The notes under the pieces are model-generated. The model ran no database searches. It was not told the DNA's origin and saw only the letters and a list, made by a program, of their open reading frames with translations. A program made the translations under genes and the position numbers. From assembly GCA_032622095.1 (NCBI GenBank), contig CP136069.1, forward strand, positions 107,412,278-107,476,277: a stretch of 64,000 nt of DNA, written 5' to 3'. Numbering within the stretch: position 1 is the first letter of the stretch; every line of letters starts with the position of its first letter. Source of the DNA: Siphonodentalium dalli (Eukaryota; Mollusca; Scaphopoda; Gadilida; Siphonodentaliidae). Of this stretch, positions 45,540 through 55,945 are shown piece by piece.

Positions 45540-46077
45540 TTTTTTAAAGTTATGTCCCTAGCTCTGCCCCTATTTGACCCAGTGACCCCATTTGAACAAA
45601 TCTGAACCCCAGTCACCAAAGGTATCTCTGTACCAAATATAAGCTAAATCGGCCAAATATTTTTTTAGAAGTCATTGTAAGAATTACTATGAGTTATGAC
45701 CCTGGTTTCTCAACTAATTGACCAGGTGACCTCATTTGAACAAATCTGAACACTAGTCACCCAAGGACCCTCCATACCAAATATTAGCTAAATCGGCCCA
45801 ATGGTTCTGAACAAGAAGTCGTTGTAAGAATTACTATGGAGGAATAAAGTTATGGCCCTGGCTTCGCAACTTTTTGACCCAGTGACCTCATTTGAACAAA
45901 TCTGAATGAGAGTCACCTAGGGAACATCCACACCAAATATGAACCAATTTGGTCTTCCGGTTTCAGAGGAGAAGATGTTCAAAGAATTGTTGACGGACGG
46001 ACGGACGGACGGATGGACGGCGGATGAGGAGTGATGACTATAGCTCCACCGGCGACTTCGTCTCAGGTGAGCTAAAA
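45540..46077 (+). mobile_element. D-family 3' part with terminal palindrome
   Basis: Three 'TGACC...TTTGAACAAATCTGAA...CCAAATAT' blocks, a GACGGACGGACGG run at 45992-46020, and the palindrome at 46040-46074 ending GAGCTAAAA. Confidence 0.82.
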
Positions 46078-48169
46078 ACAGACATTTATATACCAATGTG
46101 TAGAGTTAACAAGACAAAACCTTGATAAAATCAATTATTATTACATGTATAGTTATATTACTTTTCAAAGGGGAAGGCAGGTAGACAACGCTCTTGGTTA
46201 TGCTGTCCCCAATAGCTCATTGAATGTTATAATAAGCCCATGTAGTGGGCTCTGTAAGTAAGGCAATACACACACTCGATGCTGGGAGAGCATTGAATCT
46301 GCAATACTGTTGAATGAAAAAATGTGTTTCCAAAAATATCTTGACCTTTGACACGCTCTTTGAACTCTTGATCTCGTCTTTCCGAGTAATACATGCAGCG
46401 ATTGGATAATCGCGTTTATCTAACCCAATCATAATTAACATTTCTTGCGCCAGTCACGGACGATCGTTAGATAAATAATAAAATTCAAACAACAGTTTCT
46501 GAAAATCATGCACCACCTCGGCGTTATTATTCACCCATTAGAGGAATTACCACACAGGAGATGGAACGAAACAAACCTGCCTACGCATGCTATATAAGGT
46601 GAGTTATGAGTATATAGTATAGTCGGCCTTGTTTGTCCGAGAATGTAACAAATTCAGCAATTCCAGGCCAGGGGCAGACTCATGCAGTGACTGAATCTGA
46701 CCTGACCTGAGTCACTCAGCTTACTCAGTCACAGACTGAGTCTCTCATCACTCAGGCAATAATCTTCGAAATTTAATTCTGAACGATTCAATTATCTATC
46801 TCATTCTATCTGTGATTATGTGTACAATGAAAGGATTAATTTATAAACAAAGTGTTGTAAAGGGTGCCAGTCAACGAAATCAGATTTTTTGTAGACCAAA
46901 CATAAACGATTGAATCGATTGTTGAAACAGATTCTCATATTGTTAACTTTTCTACTGAAAATTGGCACACAAAGATGATAAAATGGATTTCACCGTGATA
47001 GTGCAGTTGGGAAAGTATCACATAACACACTGGTCTGCACTAGTACACTACAGTAAGGACAGTTTATTGACAGTTTGTGTTGAAACTTGAGAAAACATTC
47101 TGGTAAATTCATTCAATGATTGACAACATTTGCTAAAATTGCAATGCCAAATGGCACATCATTTTCACCTACATGGTGATGCACTTCGAGTTAAACATGA
47201 TCAAGCACGCAGCTCACGATGTGATATGTATCGTAAGACAAATATCGGGCACCTTTTACGGGTCAAATTGTAGGCCTAGCGTGAGTCGTGGAAAATCGTA
47301 CGACATTTTGTCGCACGTTCGGCCCCGCAAGGAATCAAATAATTTTGATTTTCTACGATCGAGTCCTGCGATTTATTCGAAGTAGCCCATCAGATTCAAC
47401 TCTTAATATGATCACATGTTTTATTTCACAACCACATGGCATACAGAGTACAGGGCCTTATAGCCTATACCACGTTAATGATAACCCATTGTATTAACGA
47501 GAAAGTAAACAACCAGATCGTACGATCTGATCGCATCATCTGCTGTGGTCTACCGTAAGTGATAAAAACAGAAGTTGCAAGTTGCAATCACTGATCCTAT
47601 TAACGCAAGGGTCTGCGACAAATAACGGGCAACAAATATCGCTTACGGCCAAAGGGTAATACCATATTAGAAACTAAAGTTCTGTCTTGGATTCTGCTAT
47701 TATAGTTTCATCCTAATAATACCTTGCTGTTATTTAAATTTGCACAATATTCTGATATTACCGGTAATTAATATTGTTCGCTCAGTTTAAAATTTGTACA
47801 TGCATGGAACTACAGATTGTGACTGAACGTTTCATTTATTGGTATTTTTTAATAAGATTGTTGGGTCTGTAGCTAAATAGCTAAAATTAATCATCTTTTG
47901 TGTTGTTGTTGATTGTTGTTGAAACTTGTATTCTATTTAATAGTATTATCACTAACTGCATTGATGCAAGGTCTCTGGTGCTTGAAGAAGTATCTGTTCA
48001 CTCGGTGCGTTGATCTCAGTTACTGGCCCCTGCGCGTTATAAATTTTTAATATGTTAATATTATGTTACATGTATATAATAATTTTATTTGTTAAATGTT
48101 CTCATCTATAAAATACTGTTTATATGTTGAGTACAGAAACAGTTCTTAATTGATGCTGAAGATACTAGT
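46078..48169. other. No gene seen
   Basis: AT-rich intronic sequence. A cluster of GAGTCACTCAGC/ACTCAGTCACAG motifs lies at 46678-46756. The 74-residue minus-strand frame at 46217-46441 matches nothing I know. Confidence 0.4.
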
Positions 48170-48178
48170 AGTTTGATG

Positions 48179-48955
48179 AATCCTAGTCACCCATTCCAAA
48201 TATAAGCTCAATAGGACTGATGGTTCTTGATAGGAAGACATTTTAAGAATTACAATGGATGGACAAGTTATGTCCCTGGCTCCGCCCTTACTTGACCCGG
48301 TAACCTCATTTTAACACATCTGTATCCCTGTCACCCAAGGACCTTCCATACCAATTATAAGCTAAATAGCCCTGATGATTCTTGAGATGTTTTAAGAATT
48401 ACTATGGATGGAAAGAGTTAGGTCCCTAGCTATGCCACTTTTTTGACCATGTGACCCCATTTGAACAGAACTGAATCCAAGCCACACAAAATATGTCTCA
48501 ATTCTTCATCTCAGGTAAGCTGATAAAAATGCCTCCTTATTTCTCATCCATTTCCCATATTTAATTGCCTGCGAAAACAGGTATTTAGTTTTACTGGCAT
48601 AACTGTCAGATTCATCATTCACACTTGGCCTTGGGGGTTTGTTATCATAAGCCATGGGTCATTTATATACAAACTCTCAAACAGGCAAAGTTTTAGGGTA
48701 TTAATCAAAGGAGCTGTCACTCCAATCAGATTTTGTTAACACTGCCATTTCATTTATTACTTTATAATCAATGTGACTTCTACATGGTGTTCAAGTAAAC
48801 ATTCTGTGATCGCAGGCATGTTCCTCATATCTCATGGAGCCGAGTATCTGCTGTTTGCATGTTCTTGATTTTAGACTGATTTAAACCAAATATTTGGTTG
48901 AGTCACCCTGGTGGATGTTATAATGGTGTTATTTTTGTTTTATTTAAAAGTAATT
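48179..48955 (+). repeat. J-family duplicated segment, copy 1
   Basis: TCCTAGTCACCCATTCCAAA through AAATGCCTCCTTATTTCTC and GAGTCACCCTGGTGGATGTT; about 90% like 58915-59610, with a roughly 50-bp block absent in the other copy. Confidence 0.8.
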
Positions 48956-49079
48956 TTTTTTTTTTTAAATGGGTAAGAAATTAATCTCAATTAAAATAAA
49001 AAAAAATTATGTTTTTTTTTCAAATTTTGTTTGTTTGTTTTGTTTTGTTTTTGTTAATTGAGCAAGGAGTTTAATCTAA

Positions 49080-49440
49080 AGAGTTGTGTCCCTGGCTCTG
49101 CCCCTATTTGACCCAGTGACCCCATTTGAACATACCAAATATAAGCCAAATCGGCCCAACGGTTCTTGAGAAGATGTCATTCTAAGAATTACTATGGAGG
49201 AATAGAGTTATGGCCCTGCTTTCGCAACTATTTGACCCAGTGACCTCATTTGAACAAATCTGAATGCGAGTCACCTAGGGAACATACACACCAATTATGA
49301 ACCCATTCGGTCTTATGGTTCCGAAGAAGATGTTTAAAGAATTTTTGATGGACAGATGGATGGACAGACGGATGGATGCACGGACGGATGAGGAGTGATG
49401 ACTATAGCTCCACCGGAGACTTCGTCTCAGGTGAGCTAAA
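49080..49440 (+). mobile_element. D-family 3' part with terminal palindrome
   Basis: Two 'TGACCCAGTGACC...TTTGAACA' blocks, a GACAGATGGATGGACAGACGG run and the 34-nt palindrome at 49405-49438. Confidence 0.82.
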
Positions 49441-49513
49441 AATCAATAATAATCAATTTAAATGACTTGGATAGAAGTCTTGAATGTGCACTAATAATTT
49501 AATCCTCACTTAA

Positions 49514-49992
49514 AGGTACTCAATCCGTAAAGAGGGTCCCCATCTCAACAGATTCCAACAACAACAATCCGATCAGAGGGTCCTATATTACTATTTCTTT
49601 GGCTTTGGGGGTAAAAAATATTTGATTCGAGTCGAGGAACCCATCAAACAAAGCTCAGAGTTATTAGATATTGATTTTTGAAATTTGTTAATTGCTCGAG
49701 ATGAGTACTAATAACTGCCGTCAATTTGGTAACCTGCTCGAGATTTTACGCCAAAACTCTATTCAAACAGACAAGGATGGATAACTCTATAATCAAGTGG
49801 TAATAATAACGAAATTTTGACTGTCTTCTGGGCCAGAAAGAATTCCCGATAATGAAAAATAATAGATTTCTAAAATCGATATCTAACAAATCTGAGCTTT
49901 GATGGGTGACTTCTTCGACTCGAATCAAATATTTTTGACCCCCGAAGCCATTGAAATAGTAATTGAGAGGAGTTTTATCGGATTGAGTACCT
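49514..49992. mobile_element. TTAA-flanked foldback MITE (479 bp)
   Basis: TTAA at 49510-49513 and 49993-49996. The ends are AGGTACTCAATCCG and its exact complement. Inverted similarity continues with gaps for about 160 nt (for example ATATTTGATTCGAGTCGA against its complement near 49915-49935). The minus-strand frame at 49746-49928 is a by-product of the arm. Confidence 0.82.
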
Positions 49993-49996
49993 TTAA

Positions 49997-51300
49997 CTGA
50001 GCAACCCAGTACCCAGTACTCAGTACCCAGCTAGTAATGATTCTAATGTTGTTTTTAATGATGATAGCTATATACTATTAATTTTTCATGTTAAAACAAA
50101 ATTCACTTACCTGAATCATTTACATGTACTAATAGTTCAAACCGGTCAGCTAAGCAGGAAGTACTTTTAGTCATTCCTTTTTATTAATATTTAACAGTTC
50201 AAACTTCTCGAAAAGAAGGCATATAGTACTTATTAGACTTATAATAATAATGTCCAGATTGATGTTGGATGTGCTTTGTATACTTAAAGTGTTTTATTTC
50301 TATTTTCAGTGTCAGATACTTCAGATCTACAATCTGCTTTAATATCACACAAACTATCAGAAGTTCAACTCTGATCTGACATGTACTGATTTCTGACTAA
50401 ATTTGCAAATGGTGTCAGACAACTTCATTGAACCGGTGTAAAATTCACATTCTCAAGCAGTGATTAAATGGAACTGTCGCATCATGTTTATGATGACACA
50501 CAGGTCAAAGCCAATATTTTCTATGTTTCCCTATGAGCACTGATGATGGAATGTGTGCCACTGGCAAAGACAATATCGACATGAACTGACAAAACAGGAA
50601 CCAACATTTTTAAAGAATTTGCCATTCTAGCTTCCTCATAATTCTAGAATGAAGTGTTGGGAAATGCAAGATAGCAAGAAACACTTTCTTTCCAAATTAT
50701 TTAAGGTAGTCCTATGTGCAATGGATACCTTTGGTGTGGAGGCAATACAAGGCTTCCACATGTACATTGCACATATGGTGATTCTTGAATCTGTGGTCAC
50801 AAAACGAAATCACTCCAGGAAGCTGATGCATATTTCTTTTCTCCAGTGCAAAGCATCTTATCAAAATACAGGGTATTTATTCACTTGTTCTAAAGAAAAT
50901 ATACACTCTTTCAATTCGGAAGAGCATAAATCTTGTTGTATAAAGTTTGGAAAATGCCATGTAATCTATACTTGAAGGCGTATGTCTTACAGAAAGTGTA
51001 ATCAAAGAAGACACAAAGACTCCTAGATGATGTGATTGCCTTCTGATCAATAATATATTGGTTCCAACAATATGATCACAATATTTTAAACTAATTCCAA
51101 ATTCACCAACAAGCCAGAATATCACAATGGGGTATATTGTTATTAGAATGAGATACCCGGTTGTATTATTTTTATTTTTGCAATGCTTGTCATGTTCCAG
51201 GGGACAGAGTTGAGCCATAAATACCAATAGGCCAAGCTGATTGTAATTGGGTCCCCCTATCAAACCTATTTTACCACCACCAAACTCTATATACACCTGT
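49997..51300. other. No supported gene; two medium open frames
   Basis: A plus frame at 50649-50975 (108 residues) and a minus frame at 50877-51296 (139 residues, with a hydrophobic run YLILITIYPIVIFWLVGEFG) overlap. Neither has a recognised domain or splice context. They are listed as uncertain, not as genes. Confidence 0.3.
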
Positions 51301-52013
51301 CAGTAATCCCACCATCGAAGATAAGCCCAGTCTGGGGTTTATTACCCTAAATAAAACATGGGGTGGTCCTCGTAGATAAGCCCACCCTCATTTTTAAGCA
51401 TTTGGAAGGTGAATACAATCACATCTTTCTATCCTGTAGAACAGGAGAAGATACTCAAGCACATCTGTGCTTTTATTATTTTTTCGTGGTTTTTCTTAAA
51501 AAATAAAGGTGAATAATAGTACACACTTGTGTTAATTTTGTTGTGAATTATACACATCTTATTCTGTTCTTAGTTGTTGGATCAATCAGAGGCATCAAAT
51601 TAATAAAGTCAAAGGATGTGTCACTTACTGTTCACTAGCATCTCACTGTTTGGTTTTTATAAGAATTACTAGTAGCTTGAATAATAAGCATTAGTGTAAC
51701 ACAATTAACTTGTGAACTCATCATACAACCCTATTGTGTTAACAAATTAATCCCAAAATTTACAACCTTATTCAAATTGATCCCAAATTGATCTGTGTAT
51801 CACTGTTTCTGGTTATTTAATATCATGTGATTTTATCTTTTCAATAATATAAATCAAACACATTATTTATATCTTTAATCAATACAAAACATGTTATTGG
51901 TGCATGTATTAAATATGAATGTAGGTTACTGAATGTTTGCACAGAGGGGTCCTCGTGAGTAAGCCCAATACCCACTTCTTGAGCAAAAACGAGCACGAGT
52001 ACCCCCGCCGGCC
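51301..52013. repeat. AAGCCC inverted-repeat pieces flanking about 540 bp
   Basis: GATAAGCCCAGTCTGGGGTT and GGTCCTCGTAGATAAGCCCA near 51320-51390; GGGGTCCTCGTGAGTAAGCC at about 51946. Possibly two ends of one decayed element; the interior has no gene. Confidence 0.45.
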
Positions 52014-52016
52014 TTA

Positions 52017-53520
52017 GGGAGCATGTCAAAACCTCTTTCGCATATGCAAAAATAATGTCGATAATGCCGAAAAACAGATTGAACGTCAGAAGATAAACTA
52101 TTCATAGGAACTTTGAGTCCATAACAACAGTCTTTGTAAATCTACAGACTTGTGTAACTTGTGTAACTCATTCAAGAGGGAGCCACTTATTGGCCTAGTC
52201 CAGATCGGTTTAACAGATTTCAATTATCCAGCAATGCTTTGTAGCGTTTTATCAATGACAAAGATAGAAGGTCTTTTCACATTTGGGTCAAAGCCAAGAA
52301 CCAAGTACTGAGGGAATACCACAGCATCATTGGAACTTGGTGAGTAATCATTCTAACAAGCAAGACGTTTTTTTGTTTGACTTGCCATACGAAAAGCAAA
52401 AAAATTTACTAGCCCAGCAGCCACAGTGGACTACCCTTCAAATTCTGGTCGTGTCAAAGCATGGTACATAGCTGAAGCGGTGACCCATTTAGCAATTATC
52501 AGGATGAACAGAAAAGAGACAGGAGAGAAGAGAGACATCATACGTGAAATAACAGAAAACAATACTTCAAATTTCAGACCAGCAATACAACATATAACAC
52601 AAATTTAATCTGAAACACTGTGGAGAGGCGTGACTAGCCAATTGATTGAGCAGGGTCAACTCAACCACTCGTCTTGAAGAGATGTAGGACCAAAAAGGAC
52701 AATCAGCTAAGTCGCATCCGCCGGTCGATGCCTCATGTGATACGACCTAATACCTCCAGGACTCCTACACCACACCTCATGGGATGCACCCCAAGGCAAA
52801 CATTGTGCCACATTAGGGGATTTTTACCCCTCGCAGTGGGGTGGTAGGCCTATTCTACTCTGGGTCCACACGGGGTTCAAGATGAAGAATGAACAGTCAG
52901 AGATGTTGCAGTTATGAAGATCTTTAATACTACACCATTAACGGTACATAAGATTCAACCTAAGGATCGTTTTACAGTATGGAATCACAAGATACATTAC
53001 CTAGTCAAATTTCAAAGAAGAACGGGAGCATCGTAATATTTTGTGAAATGAATAAAGAGAAAGAATCTTCGGGGAAGCGTATTGTGGGAATCTCATCTAC
53101 ATCAGCACCAGAATCCACTAAATACACACAGATCCCGGATATACAGGTAAATAATAAGAAAGAGTCCTGCACAGATATGAATGAAATAAACAGATTGAAG
53201 AAAGATTTAAGATTCAAGGAATTGAAGATTAAACAGATGGAAAAACATTAAATGAAAAGGAACAAAATCTGAGAGAGCAACATGAACAGTTAATTTTTCA
53301 GGAGGATACCAAGCGATACCAAGTACTCTTCAACCTCCTAGTTTTTTAAATAAATTCATCCAGAACGAGGAATACGAGACTAACACAAGAAATCACTGTG
53401 TTAAAAAAAAACAAATGAAAAAGAAATTGAACACTTTAAAGATATATAACAGATTTATGGAGCAATACATATAATCAATCAGCAAGCACAGGGAAACTAC
53501 ATGTACAAGCAAGAATGAAG
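52017..53520 (+). mobile_element. Left end of a Harbinger-like element with an unrecognised coding remnant
   Basis: TTA (52014-52016) then GGGAGCATGTCAAAACCTC, identical for 30 nt to the inverted end at 162-191. The interior has coding-like pieces: HIWVKAKNQVLREYHSIIGT, DVFLFDLPYEKQKNLLAQQP, and in another frame GRVKAWYIAEAVTHLAIIRM with EKRDIIREITENNTSNFRP. The right end is not present; an F-family head begins near 53525. I do not recognise the protein family. Confidence 0.55.
52979..53251 (+). pseudogene. Coiled-coil open frame of unknown family
   Basis: ATG at 52979 gives MESQDTLPSQISKKNGSIVI, then SSGKRIVGISSTSAPEST. It ends in a charged heptad-like tail, NRLKKDLRFKELKIKQMEK. The stop at 53249 is probably a frameshift, because the next frame continues LNEKEQNLREQHEQLIFQED in the same coiled-coil style to about 53330. 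It lies about 370 bp downstream of the AWYIAEAV piece and may be a later part of the same decayed gene. There is no recognised domain, so no function can be given. Confidence 0.4.
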
Positions 53521-53524
53521 TGTA

Positions 53525-54545
53525 CTTAGGCTGTGCCAAAGGATTTAGTCATGCAAAGTAAAATCCAAGATGGCTGCCGGTAGCCATGTTTTATGGCCGA
53601 ATGACCCCAAAATGATTTATTCCAATATACATATCAATATTAACAGCCATGACAAATTTCCTGATGATCAGACGAACAGTTCTACCTGAAGCCCGTGCTA
53701 ATGTATTGAATTATAAAATCCCAGACGGCCATGTTTGTTTGCCGAATGACCCCAAAATGACTCGTTCCCATCTACATGTCATTGTTAACATCCATCACAA
53801 ATTTCATGATGATCTGATCAAAGATGCGACCTGTAGCCTGTGCCAAACGATTTAAAAAGATTAAAAACCAAGATGGCTGCTGGCAGCCATGTTTTTTTGG
53901 CCGAATGGCCCCAATATAAATCGTTCCCATTTACATGTCAATATTAACATCCATGACAAATTTTAATGATGATCAGACAAACAGTACGGCCTGTAGCCCG
54001 TGCTAATGGATTGAATTTTGAAATTCAAGATGGCCACTGGTGGCCATGTTTTTTTGCTGAATGACTCTAAAATAACTCGTTCCAATCTACATGTCAATGT
54101 CAACAGCCATGACAAATTTCATAATGATCCGACCAAAGGTATGAACTGTAGCCTGTGCCAAAGGATGTAGTCATGCAAAGAGTAAAATCCAAGATGGCTG
54201 CTGGTGGCCATGTTTTTTGGCAGAATGACCCCAAATGACTCGTTCTCATCTACTTGTCATTGTTAACATCCATGACAAATATCATGATGATCCCACCAAA
54301 GGTACGACCTGTAGCCCATGCCAAAGAATTTAGTCATGCAAAGAGTAAAATCCAAGATGGCTGATGGTGGTCATGTTTTTTGACAGAATGACCCCAAAAT
54401 GACTCGTTGGTGAAGATTGGATAAGGGATGCGGCCTGTAGGGCATGCCAAAGGAAATTGTTGATGCACGCCTCGATGGATGGACGCACGGATGCCAACCC
54501 ATGGCATTAGCTCAAACTTTACCCTGTAAAGTTGAGCTAAAAACT
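53525..54545 (+). mobile_element. F-family array, six core units, complete 3' end
   Basis: Core units of about 146-165 bp begin with AAATCCAAGATGGCTGC-like sequence at about 53563, 53717, 53863, 54021, 54186 and 54348. Then come GGATGGACGCACGGATGCC and the palindrome TTAGCTCAAACTTTACC... at 54507-54540, followed by A-rich sequence. Frames such as 53649-53855 are repeat translations. Confidence 0.85.
54507..54540. repeat. 34-nt terminal palindrome of F family
   Basis: TTAGCTCAAACTTTAC pairs with GTAAAGTTGAGCTAA with one bulge. TAGCTCAACTT is also in the 5' head of F copies (20149-20162, 63355-63366). Confidence 0.85.
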
Positions 54546-54935
54546 GATAAATTGATAATATTGAGTATGATATTGTTATGCTAAATTATGTTGCTGTTAT
54601 ATGACATACACCACTGGATAGTGGTCAGTCAATACAATTCTATTCTATTTCAATATATACTGTAGATAAAGAGAGCATATCTCTTTGATGTGTATGTGGA
54701 TATGTGCATGAACTTTAGTTATCTTGATTCTTGGTAACCTGACATCAATGTCAACTCGCCCTCTGTTATAAAAATGGGGGTGGGCTTATCTTCAATGACC
54801 ATCCCCATAAATGCTTTGGGAGCAAAAACATAGATTGGGCTTAACCTCAGGGATGGGCTTACTGCCGGATGTATTCAGTAATTGATATATCTTATTAAGT
54901 AATATACAATCAGATAGCGTTGACTGTATACTAAC

Positions 54936-55005
54936 TGTACTGCAGACTTTTTCTTTCAATGAGAACACCTTCAAGAGACGGAAGTTTCTCCTGTGACATT
55001 GCAGC
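54936..55005 (-). CDS. UBR5: UBR5 E3 ubiquitin ligase, internal exon (first of three in window)
   Basis: A 70-nt exon on the minus strand. It follows a pyrimidine-rich acceptor (TTTATTTGTTTCAG) and is followed by GTTAGT as donor. In the open frame it encodes AAMSQEKLPSLEGV, then LIERKSLQY, plus one base. That last A joins the AC that opens the next exon to make AAC (Asn), giving a continuous reading ...KSLQY-N-LIQRLRTRE. The phase match across a 19.1-kb intron is the main evidence that it belongs to the same gene. I cannot place this segment against the family from memory, so its identity rests on splicing and phase, not on motif recognition. Upstream exons lie beyond the window or were not recognised. 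Confidence 0.72.
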
Positions 55006-55289
55006 CTGAAACAAATAAAAGAACAATTATTTTCAGAACCCTTCCCCTTTATTAAATATCTTATCTATGCCGTATTCTGCCCCTATTTGAACCAATATAA
55101 ATCCCAATTAATGAGATCCATTCATCTAGTAATTTCAACTATATATTTTAAGATTGATTTCATTTTCCTCAAAAGAAGTTACAAAATTATGGAAGGGTTA
55201 TCGCCCATGCTGGCAGCCCTGATATTTTTTCCTTGAAATTATCAGCATAATAGATCGACACATCATTAGCAGCCACAAAGAGTTAACAG

Positions 55290-55291
<2 letters not shown>

Positions 55292-55320
<29 letters not shown>
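55292..55320. repeat. (TA)n microsatellite
   Basis: About 14 uninterrupted TA dinucleotides. Confidence 0.95.
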
Positions 55321-55323
<3 letters not shown>

Positions 55324-55420
55324 CAGGAACCCATATATCAGTACCCAACTTGTATTCAAAAGCTCAATTAATTTGTCTTAAGAAGGGTTAAAGTATTTGG
55401 GGAGGGTGGGGGTAGTTTTA

Positions 55421-55945
55421 ACAAGACAGTCAATGACTGTGGAGACGCTCACCAGACTGTAAAGACTGTGAAGACTGGGCCTGGAAGACCATAAGAGTTA
55501 GTACTTGTCAAATTCACTTAAAAACAAGTAGTCCTAAAGAGGGACGTAGCCTAGAGAGTCAACGTTGAGCAGTGGAGTGTCCACCTTGAAATATGGTCCA
55601 GATCCCCCCACCTTACATAGTCCATGGTCTGCTCCCTCCCAACTGAAGCAAACACACTCCCAAGTTCATAAAATTCCTTTGCACATGTTTGAATTTTACA
55701 ACTGATACCTAAAGCTTTCCTAACTGTTGCAAAGTTCCAACCTGGCATGCCCCCCCCCCCCTTTTTTAATGGTGAACCCCATTCAAACAAATTTTGATCC
55801 CAACTCTCCATAGGCCATATACATGATTGGTCGAACCCATTTTAACAAATCTGTAACGCAGTCCCAAGTAACACAAGGACCCTCCATACTAGTTACTACA
55901 TATAAGCTAAATGGCTCCTCCTCCTCTTGAGGAGGAGCCGTTTAA
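55421..55945 (+). repeat. D-family repeat, copy 5, left part
   Basis: ACAAGACAGTCAATGACTGT at 55421 with GACGCTCACCAGACTGTAAA; diverged. It continues at 58688 after the inserted TTAA element. The frame at 55551-55811 is the antisense of this repeat. Confidence 0.75.

Larger units (their letters stand above)
35798..54935 (-). other. UBR5 intron, about 19.1 kb
   Basis: Intron between two phase-compatible exons. It holds no other host exon that I can support. Its contents are listed separately: a THAP remnant, D-family pieces, a 5.2-kb Harbinger-like element with a retrotransposon fragment, a TTAA element, a TIR end at 52017 with an unknown coding remnant, and an F-family array. Confidence 0.75.

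Noticed and set aside
53649-53855. Frames with NDPKMTRSHLHV...HDKF in F arrays (also 20193-20441, 63398-63604)
   Set aside because: They are translations of the tandem F unit and appear in whichever frame lacks stops.
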